A stretch of DNA of 64,000 bases from Bacteroides uniformis. GTDB taxonomy: Bacteria > Bacteroidota > Bacteroidia > Bacteroidales > Bacteroidaceae. The notes below the pieces were generated by a model, which was given only the letters and a program-made list of their open reading frames with translations, ran no database searches and was not told the DNA's origin. Below, in pieces: positions 6,664 to 15,497 of this stretch. Location: the NCBI RefSeq assembly GCF_025147485.1, contig NZ_CP102263.1:62001-126000 (forward strand), written 5' to 3'. Numbering within the stretch: the first letter of the stretch is position 1; the number at the start of each line of letters is the position of its first letter. Both the position numbers and the translations under genes were made by a program.

Positions 6664-7980
6664 TCATTCCATTACTCCCAAGAGTGCGGTGCCGTCGGCA
6701 TTGAAATCGCCCAGGCGCACAGACACGAGCTGGTTGTCCAAGGCAGCATCATGAGGGACTTCCACACGGATATAATTGGGAGTGAAGCCGTGCATCGGCA
6801 GTCCGGGTTTGGGACGTTCCAGCAACACCGGCATCGTCTGCCCGATATGGCGCGCATAAAAAGCACGGGTCTTTTCGTCCGAAAGCTCCAGCAATTGCTG
6901 GCTCCTGCGGTGCTTTTCTTCGGGTGCCACCACGTGGTCTATCTTCAAGGCTTGCGTGCCGGGACGCTCCGAATAGCTGAAGACATGGAGCTGCGTCACG
7001 TCCAGGCTCTTGATAAACTCATAAGCCTGCCCGAAATACTCCTCCGTCTCTCCACGGGTACCCACAATCACGTCTACCCCTATAAAGGAATCGGGCATCA
7101 CTTCCTTTATCTTCTTTATCTTCGAGGCAAACAAGGCGGTATCGTAACGGCGTCGCATCAGCTTCAGCACCTCGTCACTGCCCGACTGCAGCGGTATATG
7201 GAAATGAGGCATGAAACGCCGGGAACGGGACACGTATTCTATGATTTCATCTGTCAGCAGATTCGGCTCGATGGAGGATATGCGGTAACGCTCAATGCCT
7301 TCCACCTCGTCCAGCGCCTTCACCAAGTCGAAGAAAGTCTCACCGGTAGACTTGCCGAAGTCTCCGATATTGACGCCGGTCAATACAATTTCCTTTCCAC
7401 CTTCGGCAGCCGCCTGGCTGGCCTGCTCCACCATAGAAGCAATGCTGCCGTTACGGCTACGTCCGCGGGCAAAGGGAATGGTGCAATAGGAACAATAATA
7501 ATCGCAGCCGTCCTGCACTTTCAGGAAGAAGCGTGTCCGGTCGCCACGCGAACAAGACGGGGCAAACGAACGTATATCCTTCAAAGCGGAAGTGTAGGCC
7601 TCGCCGGTCTCGTGCTTCTGCAGATTGCCCAGGTAGTGGAGCAGGTCCTTCTTCTGCTCGGCTCCCAGCACGACGTCCACACCTTCTATCTTTGCCACCG
7701 TCTCCGGTTTCAGCTGGGCATAGCAACCGGTCACCACGACAAATGCACCCGGATGTTGCTTCACCAGTTTGTGGATGGCCTGGCGGCACTTCTTGTCTGC
7801 CACTTCCGTCACCGAGCAGGTATTCACTACACAAATATCCGCTTTCTCACCCTTGCGCGCCGTACGTACGCCCGCTTCCCGCAAAATTTTACCGATAGTA
7901 GAGGTCTCCGAGAAGTTCAGTTTGCACCCCAACGTATAGTAAACCGCCGTCTTATCTTGAAATATATTGGTATCTATCAT
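6664..7980 (-). CDS. mtaB: tRNA (t6A37) methylthiotransferase MtaB
   Basis: A 438-residue radical-SAM enzyme that converts t6A37 to ms2t6A37 in tRNAs reading ANN codons. The N-terminal UPF0004 domain holds cluster cysteines in YTLGCKLN and VVNTCSVTE; the radical-SAM core has CDYYCSYC (CxxxCxxC), and a TRAM-like C-terminus follows. The ATG at 7980 is chosen. A longer frame begins at a TTG at 8007, but that TTG sits inside the -7 box (TATATTTGC, 8004-8012), so it is not a start. First gene of the leftward unit that continues with the acyltransferase, glycosyltransferase and mgsA. Confidence 0.93.
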   Translation of the reverse strand: MIDTNIFQDKTAVYYTLGCKLNFSETSTIGKILREAGVRTARKGEKADICVVNTCSVTEVADKKCRQAIHKLVKQHPGAFVVVTGCYAQLKPETVAKIEGVDVVLGAEQKKDLLHYLGNLQKHETGEAYTSALKDIRSFAPSCSRGDRTRFFLKVQDGCDYYCSYCTIPFARGRSRNGSIASMVEQASQAAAEGGKEIVLTGVNIGDFGKSTGETFFDLVKALDEVEGIERYRISSIEPNLLTDEIIEYVSRSRRFMPHFHIPLQSGSDEVLKLMRRRYDTALFASKIKKIKEVMPDSFIGVDVIVGTRGETEEYFGQAYEFIKSLDVTQLHVFSYSERPGTQALKIDHVVAPEEKHRRSQQLLELSDEKTRAFYARHIGQTMPVLLERPKPGLPMHGFTPNYIRVEVPHDAALDNQLVSVRLGDFNADGTALLGVME

Positions 7981-8003
7981 GAGCTTATAAACACATTTAT
8001 GCT

Positions 8004-8012
8004 GCAAATATA
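8004..8012 (-). promoter_or_regulatory. -7 element of mtaB
   Basis: TATATTTGC on the minus strand, 24 bp upstream of the mtaB ATG, matches TAnnTTTG exactly. It is back to back with the promoter of the acyl-CoA ligase gene at 8035. Confidence 0.7.
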
Positions 8013-8034
8013 TACATTATTAATCTATTTTTCC

Positions 8035-8043
8035 TACTTTTGC
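8035..8043 (+). promoter_or_regulatory. -7 element of acyl-CoA ligase gene
   Basis: TACTTTTGC matches the -7 consensus and lies 22 bp before the ATG at 8066. Confidence 0.7.
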
Positions 8044-8065
8044 ACACTCAACTAAAATTTGTGCA

Positions 8066-9739
8066 ATGATACAAGAGAACTTTATCAAACTATACGAGCA
8101 TAGTTTCCGCGAGAATTGGGACCTCCCCTGCTATACCAACTATGGAGAAAACGAGAGCTATACTTATGGCGAAGTGGCACAAGAAATAGCCAGACTGCAT
8201 CTTATTTTCAAGTACTGCCAACTGCGCCGCGGCGACAAGATAGCCGTCATCGGCAAGAACAATGCCCGCTGGTGCATCGCCTATATGGCCACCATCACCT
8301 ACGGTGGTATCGTAGTCCCCATTCTGCAAGACTTCAACCCCAATGATGTCCATCATATCGTAAACCACTCCGAATCAACGTTCCTCTTCACCAGCGATGC
8401 CATTTGGGAACATCTGGAAGAAGAACGGCTTACTGGACTTCGCGGTGTGTTCTCGCTGAGCGACTTCCGCTGTCTGTATCAGCGGGACGGCGAAACCATC
8501 CAGCGTTTCCTCAAGCATCTGGGCGATGAGATGGAAGCGACCTACCCGAACGGGTTCCGTAAGGAAGACATCGTTTACACGGACCTTTCCAACGACAAGG
8601 TCATGCTGCTGAATTATACCTCGGGCACCACCGGATTCAGTAAGGGCGTCATGCTGACGGGAAACAACCTGGCCGGCAACGTCACCTTCGGCATACGTAC
8701 CGAGCTGCTGAAGAAAGGGGACAAAGTGCTCTCTTTCCTGCCTTTGGCACATGCATACGGCTGCGCATTCGATTTCCTTACCGCCACGGCCGTCGGCACA
8801 CACGTCACACTGTTGGGAAAAGTGCCTTCCCCAAAGATTCTGATGAAAGCTTTCGAGGAAGTGAAACCCAACCTGATTATCACCGTCCCCCTTGTCATTG
8901 AAAAGATATACAAGAATGTCATACAGCCCATCATCAACAAAAAGACCATGAAATGGGCGCTCAGCATTCCCTTGCTCGACGGACAGATATACGGGCAAAT
9001 CCGCAAGAAACTGATTGACGCACTGGGCGGACGTTTCAAGGAAGTCATCATAGGAGGCGCAGCCATGAACCCGGAAGTGGAAGAATTCTTCCACCGCATC
9101 AAGTTCCCCTTCACCATCGGCTACGGCATGACCGAATGTGCCCCTCTCATCAGCTATGCTCCCTGGAATGAATTCGTCCCGACTTCCTCCGGACGGGTAC
9201 TCGACATCATGGAAGCCCGTATCTGCAAGGAAAACCCGGACGACAAACTCGGCGAAATACAAGTACGTGGCGAGAACGTGATGACGGGTTATTACAAAAA
9301 CCCCGAAGCCACCAAAGAAGTCTTCACCGAAGACGGATGGCTTCGCACCGGCGACTTGGGTACACTGGACGACGACAACAACCTATACATACGCGGACGC
9401 AGCAAGACCATGATTCTCAGTTCCAGTGGACAGAATATCTTCCCCGAAGAGATAGAAGCACGGCTCAACAACATGCCTTTCGTCCTGGAAAGTCTTGTCA
9501 TCGAACGGAATAAAAGACTGGTAGCACTGGTTTATGCCGACTATGAAGCCCTGGATTCCTTGGGACTAAACCAGCCGGATAACCTTAAAACCATCATGGA
9601 TGAGAATCTCAAAAATCTGAATAACAGCGTGGCAGCCTACGAAAAAGTAAGCCAAATCCAACTTTATCCGACTGAATTTGAGAAAACGCCCAAAAGAAGT
9701 ATCAAGAGATACTTATACAACAGCATTGCCGAAGATTAA
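8066..9739 (+). CDS. AMP-dependent long-chain acyl-CoA ligase (FadD-like)
   Basis: A 557-residue adenylate-forming enzyme that activates a carboxylic acid, most likely a long-chain fatty acid, to acyl-CoA via acyl-AMP. The P-loop-like A3 motif YTSGTTGFSKGV, the A5 motif GYGMTECAPL, the A7 motif GWLRTGDLG and the A8 hinge GRSKTMI are in the usual order, with the A10 Lys region near the end (EKTPKRSIKRY). It lacks a signal peptide and should be cytosolic or peripheral. It is transcribed alone, divergent from mtaB. The exact chain-length specificity is not readable from sequence. Confidence 0.9.
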   Translation: MIQENFIKLYEHSFRENWDLPCYTNYGENESYTYGEVAQEIARLHLIFKYCQLRRGDKIAVIGKNNARWCIAYMATITYGGIVVPILQDFNPNDVHHIVNHSESTFLFTSDAIWEHLEEERLTGLRGVFSLSDFRCLYQRDGETIQRFLKHLGDEMEATYPNGFRKEDIVYTDLSNDKVMLLNYTSGTTGFSKGVMLTGNNLAGNVTFGIRTELLKKGDKVLSFLPLAHAYGCAFDFLTATAVGTHVTLLGKVPSPKILMKAFEEVKPNLIITVPLVIEKIYKNVIQPIINKKTMKWALSIPLLDGQIYGQIRKKLIDALGGRFKEVIIGGAAMNPEVEEFFHRIKFPFTIGYGMTECAPLISYAPWNEFVPTSSGRVLDIMEARICKENPDDKLGEIQVRGENVMTGYYKNPEATKEVFTEDGWLRTGDLGTLDDDNNLYIRGRSKTMILSSSGQNIFPEEIEARLNNMPFVLESLVIERNKRLVALVYADYEALDSLGLNQPDNLKTIMDENLKNLNNSVAAYEKVSQIQLYPTEFEKTPKRSIKRYLYNSIAED

Positions 9740-9838
9740 TATGTTGTAAAACATATAGATAGGGATAAAAACAGCCGAAGCTCCAAAAAAAATATAAAAA
9801 AAGTTGGGGTTTCGAGAACAACATATTCAAAAAGTACA

Positions 9839-9847
9839 TACCTTTGC
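9839..9847 (+). promoter_or_regulatory. -7 element of small lipoprotein gene
   Basis: TACCTTTGC, 49 bp upstream of the ATG at 9897, is a perfect -7 match in an A-rich region. Confidence 0.65.
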
Positions 9848-9896
9848 AACGTTTTAATAAAGCAATTGATTGTATTACGTTTTAAAAGTAAAGAAA

Positions 9897-10109
9897 ATGA
9901 AAAAATTAGTTTTGATGGCTGCAGCTATCGTAGCAGTATCTTTCGCATCTTGTGGCAACAAAGCAGCTAACGCTGAACAAGCAACTGCAGATTCTATCCG
10001 TATCGCTGACTCAATCGCAGCTGTAGAAGCAGCAGCAGCTGAAGCCGCAGCAGCAGCCGCAGCAGCTGACACTGTAGCAGTAGATAGCGCAGCTGTTGTA
10101 GCTGAATAA
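9897..10109 (+). CDS. Small Ala-rich lipoprotein
   Basis: A 70-residue protein from the ATG at 9897 (MKKLVLMAAAIVAVSFASCG); the upstream in-frame ATG at 9870 would add an unlikely extension. A signal peptide ends in a lipobox (SFASC), after which the mature part is almost only Ala, Glu, Asp, Ser and Val, with a long Ala/Glu run expected to be helical. Such short abundant lipoproteins occur in Bacteroides, but no function is known. It has its own promoter (9839) and terminator (10137), so it is a monocistronic, probably highly expressed gene. Confidence 0.8.
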   Translation: MKKLVLMAAAIVAVSFASCGNKAANAEQATADSIRIADSIAAVEAAAAEAAAAAAAADTVAVDSAAVVAE

Positions 10110-10136
10110 TTTCAGTACAACACTCGAGAGAATTGA

Positions 10137-10173
10137 AAGTCTGACGTGCATACAAGCACACCAGACTTTTTTT
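10137..10173 (+). terminator. Rho-independent terminator of the small lipoprotein gene
   Basis: The stem AAGTCTG / CAGACTT is followed by a run of seven T residues, 27 bp after the stop codon. Confidence 0.85.
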
Positions 10174-10292
10174 ATGTCTTATCCTCTCCTTCTGTTCCCT
10201 TCCAATTGTTAAGTCTTGGTCTTATTTCACAAAAAAGGGTATTATATGGCAGATAAATGATAAAGTATAGTGCATATACCAAATAAAAGCCG

Positions 10293-10442
10293 TTACTTTG
10301 CATCAACAAAACAATAAGAGGTTTATTACGATCTACGTTTCACTATGTTTCTCCTCGATTAGCCACATTGAGAATTTTCATTTCTGACTACAACTTCCTA
10401 AGACTCCTTTATTGAATTATTAATTTTTTATTTTTGTATTTT
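10293..10442 (+). promoter_or_regulatory. Promoter and ~140-nt leader of the RRM gene
   Basis: TTACTTTGC at 10293-10301 matches the -7 consensus with one substitution. It leaves a long, AT-rich 5' leader before the ATG at 10443. Apart from that leader the 10174-10442 interval shows no gene. Long leaders are common for RNA-binding protein genes and could allow autoregulation; I see no clear riboswitch. Confidence 0.45.
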
Positions 10443-10688
10443 ATGAATATGTACATTGGAAACCTTAGCTACAACGTTAGGGAATCAGATTTGAGACAAG
10501 TAATGGAAGAGTATGGAACAGTAGAATCAGTAAAACTGATTATGGACCGTAATACAAACAGATCAAAAGGTTTTGCCTTCGTAGAGATGCCCGAAGCTGC
10601 TGAAGCCCAACAAGCAATCAACAAACTGAATGGAGCAGAATATGTAGGCCGCCAAATGGTAGTGAAAGAAGCATTGCCAAGAAACTAA
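10443..10688 (+). CDS. RRM-domain RNA-binding protein
   Basis: An 81-residue single RNA-recognition-motif protein. RNP2 is MYIGNLS near the N-terminus and RNP1 is KGFAFVEM at about 45-52, both intact with their aromatic residues. ATG 10443 is preferred to a TTG at 10434. Bacteroides species lack Hfq and carry several such proteins (RbpA/B/C type), which bind single-stranded RNA and affect surface-polysaccharide and glycan-use genes. The general role as an RNA chaperone or post-transcriptional regulator is an inference from the family. Monocistronic, with a strong terminator at 10714. Confidence 0.92.
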   Translation: MNMYIGNLSYNVRESDLRQVMEEYGTVESVKLIMDRNTNRSKGFAFVEMPEAAEAQQAINKLNGAEYVGRQMVVKEALPRN

Positions 10689-10713
10689 AAGAATTATTGG
10701 CTGACAATAAGGC

Positions 10714-10750
10714 AAAGAGCATACCCCTGAGTGGATATGCTCTTTTTTTT
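10714..10750 (+). terminator. Terminator of the RRM gene
   Basis: AAAGAGCATA pairs with TATGCTCTTT around a 12-nt loop and is followed by a T run. It begins 25 bp after the stop codon. Confidence 0.9.
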
Positions 10751-10791
10751 GCATTAGTAACCTCGTAAAGAGACACAAGAGTATTCTTGCC

Positions 10792-10854
10792 AAACCTCTA
10801 TACCGCGCGCGTAAACCTCTACTTCAGATTCGTAAACCTCTATAACCGCAGCTT
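10792..10854. repeat. Three 21-bp repeats (AAACCTCTA) between convergent terminators
   Basis: AAACCTCTA occurs at 10792, 10813 and 10834, exactly 21 bp apart, with unrelated 12-bp fillers. A weaker related copy (AACCTCGTA) lies upstream near 10759. The repeats occupy the gap between the RRM terminator and the rplI terminator. No gene is present. Confidence 0.7.
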
Positions 10855-10900
10855 TACGTATCCCTCAATAAGCTCACACACATACGCTCCGAACATAGAA

Positions 10901-10931
10901 AAGCCCGGTCCTTTATCAGAACCGGGCTTCC
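10901..10931 (-). terminator. Terminator of rpsF-rpsR-rplI
   Basis: AAGCCCGGT pairs with ACCGGGCTT around a 10-nt loop, 24 bp beyond the rplI stop on the minus strand, followed there by TTTTCT. Confidence 0.85.
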
Positions 10932-10952
10932 TTATCATTATGAAGTCTTTTC

Positions 10953-11402
10953 TTATGCTTCTTCAGCAACTACTTCGAAAGGAATTTCTACAGAAACTTC
11001 CTTGTGCAGCTTAACGATAGCCTTGTAGTTACCAACTTCTTTCACTGCGTCCTTAACAACGATAATCTTACGATCGATGTTGTGACCCAATTTAGCCAAC
11101 TCTTCAGCAATCTGGATGTTACCAACAGAACCGAAGATAGTACCAGTAGAGCTAACCTTAGTAGCAATCTTCAATGATACGCCTTCCAGCTTAGCAGCCA
11201 GTTCTTCAGCATCCTTTTTGATTTTCTCCAGCTTGTGAGCACGTTGTTTCAGCTCTTCAGCCAACATTTTCTTTGCAGCCGGTGAAGCGATGACAGCTTT
11301 ACCAGTCGGGATGAGGTAGTTACGACCGTAACCAGACTTTACTGTTACGATGTCGTTCTTATAACCCAAGTTTACAATGTCTTCTTTCAATATAATTTCC
11401 AT
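10953..11402 (-). CDS. rplI: 50S ribosomal protein L9
   Basis: A 149-residue protein, the normal L9 length. It starts [20 protein letters not shown] and contains the family signature [13 protein letters not shown] at about 25-37, followed by the long connecting helix ([18 protein letters not shown]) and the C-terminal RNA-binding domain. It is the last gene of the conserved rpsF-rpsR-rplI operon, 15 bp after rpsR. Confidence 0.98.
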   Translation of the reverse strand: MEIILKEDIVNLGYKNDIVTVKSGYGRNYLIPTGKAVIASPAAKKMLAEELKQRAHKLEKIKKDAEELAAKLEGVSLKIATKVSSTGTIFGSVGNIQIAEELAKLGHNIDRKIIVVKDAVKEVGNYKAIVKLHKEVSVEIPFEVVAEEA

Positions 11403-11417
11403 ACTTTCCTCCTCCTA

Positions 11418-11690
11418 TTATTTCATCATGTCAGTTACATAGGGCAGCAACGCCAAGTGACGTGCTCTCTTCACAGCTTGAGCTACACGACGTTGGAACT
11501 TCAAAGAAGTACCGGTAATACGACGCGGAAGGATTTTACCTTGCTCATTCAAGAATTTCTTCAAGAATTCGGGATCTTTGTAGTCGATGTACTTAATACC
11601 GCTCTTTTTGAAACGGCAGTATTTTTTCTTCTTAACGTCTACTGAGGGCGGAGTTAAATATCTGATTTCTGATTGAACTTGTTGTGCCAT
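11418..11690 (-). CDS. rpsR: 30S ribosomal protein S18
   Basis: A 90-residue protein. The C-terminal two thirds ([20 protein letters not shown] then [20 protein letters not shown]) is canonical S18, which pairs with S6 in the platform of the 30S subunit. The N-terminal part is the longer Bacteroidetes form. It starts 2 bp downstream of the rpsF stop and precedes rplI. Confidence 0.98.
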   Translation of the reverse strand: MAQQVQSEIRYLTPPSVDVKKKKYCRFKKSGIKYIDYKDPEFLKKFLNEQGKILPRRITGTSLKFQRRVAQAVKRARHLALLPYVTDMMK

Positions 11691-11692
11691 GA

Positions 11693-12037
11693 TTAATCCT
11701 CCTTTTTAGTTGATTTAACACTTCTTCTCTTCGCAGCATATTCAGCAGCGTACTTGTCTTGCTTGAAAGTCAAGAAACGGATAACGCGCTCGTCACGACG
11801 GAAGTTTATTTCCAGTTTCTCAATGACAGTAGGTTCTGCATTGAACTCAATCAGCTGATAGAAACCGGTTGACTTCTTCTGGATAGGATATGCCAGCTTC
11901 TTCAGTCCCCAGTTTTCTTCATTTACAATCTCAGCACCTTCAGCAGTAAGGATGCCTTTGAATTTTTCTACCGCTTCCTTCATCTGAACATCAGACAAAA
12001 CGGGAGTCAAAATGAAAACGGTTTCGTATTGATTCAT
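11693..12037 (-). CDS. rpsF: 30S ribosomal protein S6
   Basis: A 114-residue S6 ([20 protein letters not shown]), with the [20 protein letters not shown] core that contacts S18 and 16S rRNA. It is the first gene of the operon, with a textbook promoter at 12083-12114. Confidence 0.98.
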   Translation of the reverse strand: MNQYETVFILTPVLSDVQMKEAVEKFKGILTAEGAEIVNEENWGLKKLAYPIQKKSTGFYQLIEFNAEPTVIEKLEINFRRDERVIRFLTFKQDKYAAEYAAKRRSVKSTKKED

Positions 12038-12082
12038 ACTCGTTTAATTAAATAAATAAATTATTCGTTTTAAAAATGCGGT

Positions 12083-12114
12083 GCAAAGGTAGACATTTTA
12101 TTTTGAACTACAAA
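12083..12114 (-). promoter_or_regulatory. Promoter of the rpsF operon
   Basis: On the minus strand a TTTG -33 element (12111-12114) is separated by 19 bp from a perfect -7 element TACCTTTGC (12083-12091). This is the clearest full promoter in the window. The leader to the ATG is about 40 nt. Confidence 0.85.
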
Positions 12115-12164
12115 CATTTAATGTTTTTTTGTGTAGGGATATAGGAATTGTCTTCGGCTTGCAC

Positions 12165-12173
12165 TATCTTTGC
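12165..12173 (+). promoter_or_regulatory. -7 element of the MarR gene
   Basis: TATCTTTGC lies 23 bp before the ATG at 12197. An in-frame TTG at 12170 is part of this box and is not a start. Confidence 0.65.
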
Positions 12174-12196
12174 AAAGTTGTTTAAACAATAATTTC

Positions 12197-12643
12197 ATGA
12201 TAGAGCAATTCAACTTTGATATCCGCCTTATCTTTGCCATACTGAACGGTAAAGTGTCGGCTGCCATTAACCGAAAGCTGTCCCGCAACTTCCGCCAGAA
12301 CGGTTTGGAGATTACTCCGGAACAGTGGACCGTCCTCATCTTCTTATGGGAAAAGGACGGGGTGACGCAACAAGAGTTGTGTAATGCAACTTTCAAAGAC
12401 AAGCCCAGCATGACGCGCTTGATAGACAATATGGAGCGTCAGCATCTCGTCGTGCGCATATCGGACAAGAAAGACCGCCGAACCAATCTGATACATCTGA
12501 CCAAGGACGGCAAGGAGCTGGAAGAACGCGCGCGCGTCATTGCCAACCAGACCCTCAAAGAAGCCTTGAAAGGCATCACCATTGAAGAGCTCAGTGTGAG
12601 CCAGGAGGTACTGAGGAAGATTTTCTTCAATACGAAGGACTAA
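12197..12643 (+). CDS. MarR-family transcriptional regulator
   Basis: A 148-residue winged-helix regulator. N- and C-terminal helices for dimerisation flank a typical MarR core: LEITPEQWTVLIFLWEKDGV, recognition helix TFKDKPSMTRLIDNMER, and wing DKKDRRTNLIHLTKDG. It divides the rpsF operon (divergent) from a small membrane protein gene and may regulate itself. The effector is unknown. The start at 12197 is fixed by the -7 box at 12165. Confidence 0.9.
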   Translation: MIEQFNFDIRLIFAILNGKVSAAINRKLSRNFRQNGLEITPEQWTVLIFLWEKDGVTQQELCNATFKDKPSMTRLIDNMERQHLVVRISDKKDRRTNLIHLTKDGKELEERARVIANQTLKEALKGITIEELSVSQEVLRKIFFNTKD

Positions 12644-12843
12644 GATATAGGGATTAGGGGTTAAGGATTAGAGATTAAGGGAGGAGAAAACAAGGGGATG
12701 AAGCGTCATTTTTCATTCCTCATCTTCCATTCTTTATTAAAATATGGATTTTTTGCAAAAATAATTTCGCTTGTTAAAGAATTATGCTTTTCTTTGTGAC
12801 AAGAATACGAAAGAATATAATAATCTAATTAAAATACACACAC

Positions 12844-13020
12844 ATGAAAGGCTTATTAAAAAATCTGGGATTGATATTAGTCGTAATAGGAGCTGTAATC
12901 CTGGTTGCATGTTCTTTTACCGGCAATGTTAACAACAATGCCATCTTGGGCAGTTCTGCCGTTTTGGTTGTAGTGGGATTGATTTCCTACATTGTCATCA
13001 ACAAGAGAATTGTCGACTAA
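12844..13020 (+). CDS. Small two-segment membrane protein
   Basis: A 58-residue ORF beginning MKGLLKNLGLILVVIGAVIL and ending NKRIVD. Two hydrophobic stretches (about 7-22 and 36-52) flank a short polar loop (TGNVNNNAI), so it is an inner-membrane hairpin protein. The first helix contains VAC but not a convincing lipobox. A run of A/T with a weak -7-like box precedes it, and a strong terminator follows at 13043, which supports a real gene. Function unknown. Confidence 0.7.
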   Translation: MKGLLKNLGLILVVIGAVILVACSFTGNVNNNAILGSSAVLVVVGLISYIVINKRIVD

Positions 13021-13042
13021 TATCAAAAGAAAAGAAATAAAG

Positions 13043-13079
13043 AAGGCGGTTAGCATATACATGCAGACCGCCTTTTTTA
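13043..13079 (+). terminator. Terminator between small membrane protein gene and rprY
   Basis: AAGGCGGT pairs with ACCGCCTT and is followed by TTTTTATTTT. It lies 22 bp after the stop of the small gene, and 30 bp beyond the convergent rprY stop. Confidence 0.85.
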
Positions 13080-13109
13080 TTTTCTCTCCCCCAGAGGAGC
13101 CGAGTCTCA

Positions 13110-13820
13110 TCAAGACTCAGCTTCCGGAGTAATCAGTTTATATCCTTTTCCGTGAATGTTGATGATTTCAATCGAATCATCTTCTTTCAGGTGCTTACGA
13201 AGCTTTGTGATATATACATCCATACTACGTGCATTGAAATAGTTGTCATCAATCCAAATAGTCTTCAACGCAAAGTCACGCTGCAGAATTTCGTTGGCAT
13301 GTGCACAAAGCAAGCCCAGCAGTTCGGATTCTTTGGTGGTCAGTTTAGTCTGCTTCTCGGCAGTCGCCAGAATCTGTTTCTGCGTGTCGAATGTAAACTT
13401 ACCAATCTTATAGATGTTGCTCTCCTTGTTCTTCTTTCCGCGAACACGTCTCAGGATAGCTTCAATTCTGAAAGTCAGCTCTTCCATACTGAAGGGCTTG
13501 GTGATGTAGTCATCGGCACCAATCTTGAAACCTTCCAGAATATCTTCCTTCAATGTTTTTGCCGTCAAGAAGATAATAGGTATTTCGGCATTGGCCGCAC
13601 GCACTTCTTGTGCCAGTGTGAATCCGTCTTTCTTCGGCATCATCACATCAAACACACACAAGTCATATTTATTCTTCAGGAAAGCCTTGTATCCTGCTTC
13701 TCCATCGGGATATAACTCGGCAGCGTAACCTTTTGCCTGTAAATATTCTCTTAAAAGCATGCCAAGATTTTCATCATCTTCGCACAATAAAATACGCAGT
13801 TTCTCGTCCATATCAATCAA
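13110..13820 (-). CDS. rprY: OmpR-family response regulator RprY
   Basis: A 236-residue regulator. The receiver domain (about 8-125) has the acidic pocket DDE, phospho-acceptor Asp in CVFDVMMPKKDG, and Lys in TKPFS; a Trans_Reg_C winged helix fills about 135-232. It matches the Bacteroides RprY protein. The start (MIDMDEKL) overlaps the rprX stop by 4 bp, so the pair is translationally coupled. The RprXY system is known in Bacteroides as a sensor pair found by its effects on outer-membrane proteins; its signal is not settled. Confidence 0.93.
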   Translation of the reverse strand: MIDMDEKLRILLCEDDENLGMLLREYLQAKGYAAELYPDGEAGYKAFLKNKYDLCVFDVMMPKKDGFTLAQEVRAANAEIPIIFLTAKTLKEDILEGFKIGADDYITKPFSMEELTFRIEAILRRVRGKKNKESNIYKIGKFTFDTQKQILATAEKQTKLTTKESELLGLLCAHANEILQRDFALKTIWIDDNYFNARSMDVYITKLRKHLKEDDSIEIINIHGKGYKLITPEAES

Positions 13821-15361
13821 TTTTTTAATAAAGGTAATGCAATAATAAATTTAGTTCCTACGTTCAGTTCACTTTCTGCCCGGATAGTTCCCTTATGATC
13901 CATGATAATCTTCTTCACATAAGCCAGTCCCAAGCCGAAGCCTTTCACATCGTGCAGATTACCTGTATGCACGCGATAGAACTTCTCGAATATCTTTTTC
14001 AAATTCTCCTTCTTGATGCCGATGCCGTTATCTTGGATGGAAATCATCAGTTTGCCAGGCTCATTCCAAGTCTTCACCGTCAGTTGCAGATCCGCATCCG
14101 GACGTTTATACTTCACTGCATTATCCATGAGATTGAAAATCACATTGGTGATATGCATCTCATCGGCAAAAATGGCAGAGTTGGTAGCTTTAAGCTCCGA
14201 TTCAATCTTTCCATTATAACGCTCCACTTTCAGTGTAAACGTGTTGATAACACCCGCTATCAGCTCGTTGGCATCCAGTTCCTTATTCTTCAAAGTAGCC
14301 TTCTGACGGTCAAACATCGACATCTGAAGCACTTTTTCTACCTGGAACCTCAAGCGCTTCGTTTCATCGTTGATGACACCCGATATATGCTGGAACATAG
14401 TCGGAGACTTGCCCACAGCCGGGTCTTTCAACATCTGTGCCGCCAGAGAAATCGTCGATATCGGCGTCTTGAACTCGTGCGTCATATTGTTGATGAAATC
14501 ATTCTTCATCTCCGTCAGCTTCTTCTGGCGGAATACGATGTAAATCGTAAAGATGAACGTCACCAGCAGTACAAAAGTAAATATCATCGACGGTATCATA
14601 AACCTGACCGAATCGAAGATATAATCCTTCTTTCCCGGAAAATGTATCTTGACGATACTCATACGGGCTGGTGGGTCATTCAAAAACAATGGCTGCGAAT
14701 AAGAGCTTTCACTCCCTGCATCGCTATAATCCGCACAACGGTATACCTCCCGACCTTCCCGGTCTATCACCTTGAAGTGATAATCCATATCACCGAGACC
14801 ATTCTCTATCAGACCTGCTTTTAGATACTGGTCCAGACTTTTGAAATTAACACGCTCCTCAATCGGCTTGTCGCTGGCATTGTATACCATCTGCAACACC
14901 ACCTCGTCTACCAATGCACGCTGGTAAAGATAGCGGTTTTTAAGCATCTCTATCTGCGAGCGTGAAGTCTGAGGAATGGTTTTTGCTCCGTGTTTGCGTG
15001 AAATCATTGCTCTTGGCAATTCAGAAGGCTCGTTACTGAAAGTTTTCAATTCCACCGAAGAACGGACACTGCCATCCGGAGCTGTCATCACAAACCGCTG
15101 GGTACGCATCACTCCGCTACTGCTTTGCGATTGTTCCCACGCCTTCTTTTCTGCCTCGGAGATATCCTCATTCAGCCAACGCACAACCTCTGCGGACTCT
15201 GCCTCTTTCGAAGCAGCCATCAACGCACGCTTCACCGATTCATCAAATTGTCCGTTACGCATCTTCACCATTTCCTCAATATAGCTTATCTGCAGATACA
15301 GCAAACTAAGGAAGGAAAGCCCCATAACAACACCTAATATCCATATAGTTGACTTTTTCAT
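13817..15361 (-). CDS. rprX: Sensor histidine kinase RprX
   Basis: A 514-residue kinase from the ATG at 15361 (MKKSTIWILGVVMG); a GTG at 15367 is a weaker alternative. Membrane segments lie at about 8-25 and 255-280 and bracket a ~230-residue periplasmic sensor domain. No HAMP is evident. HisKA contains NNMTHEFKTPIS with the phospho-His, followed by the HATPase N box (NLMDNAVKYK), G1 (DNGIGI), F box and G2 (GFGLGLAYV). It is coupled to rprY and preceded by a long leader with repeated TTAAC motifs. Confidence 0.93.
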   Translation of the reverse strand: MKKSTIWILGVVMGLSFLSLLYLQISYIEEMVKMRNGQFDESVKRALMAASKEAESAEVVRWLNEDISEAEKKAWEQSQSSSGVMRTQRFVMTAPDGSVRSSVELKTFSNEPSELPRAMISRKHGAKTIPQTSRSQIEMLKNRYLYQRALVDEVVLQMVYNASDKPIEERVNFKSLDQYLKAGLIENGLGDMDYHFKVIDREGREVYRCADYSDAGSESSYSQPLFLNDPPARMSIVKIHFPGKKDYIFDSVRFMIPSMIFTFVLLVTFIFTIYIVFRQKKLTEMKNDFINNMTHEFKTPISTISLAAQMLKDPAVGKSPTMFQHISGVINDETKRLRFQVEKVLQMSMFDRQKATLKNKELDANELIAGVINTFTLKVERYNGKIESELKATNSAIFADEMHITNVIFNLMDNAVKYKRPDADLQLTVKTWNEPGKLMISIQDNGIGIKKENLKKIFEKFYRVHTGNLHDVKGFGLGLAYVKKIIMDHKGTIRAESELNVGTKFIIALPLLKN

Positions 15362-15370
15362 AGTCACAAA

Positions 15371-15438
15371 ATTAACACTCCCTAATTAACACTCCTAACC
15401 AATTAACCTGATTTAACCGGACGTTCTCGTAAATTAAC
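15371..15438 (-). promoter_or_regulatory. Cluster of ATTAAC repeats in the rprX leader
   Basis: ATTAAC occurs at 15371, 15385, 15402 and 15433, and TTTAAC at 15412, all in the same orientation. Spacings are 14, 17, 10 and 21 bp. Tandem direct half-sites are typical of OmpR-family regulators, so this could be an RprY autoregulatory site. That is inference. Confidence 0.4.
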
Positions 15439-15497
15439 CGAAGACCATTTTTTAGGTTGTATTATGAGCATTATAACAAAAACACAAGCCTTTGGTT

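Noticed and set aside
7980..8007. N-terminal extensions using TTG at 8007, 12170, 18039 and similar places
   Set aside because: These TTG codons are the TTTG part of -7 promoter boxes; the downstream ATG is the plausible start in each case.
12644..12700. TTAGGG-like G-rich stretch after marR
   Set aside because: Too short and irregular to be called a repeat or a terminator.
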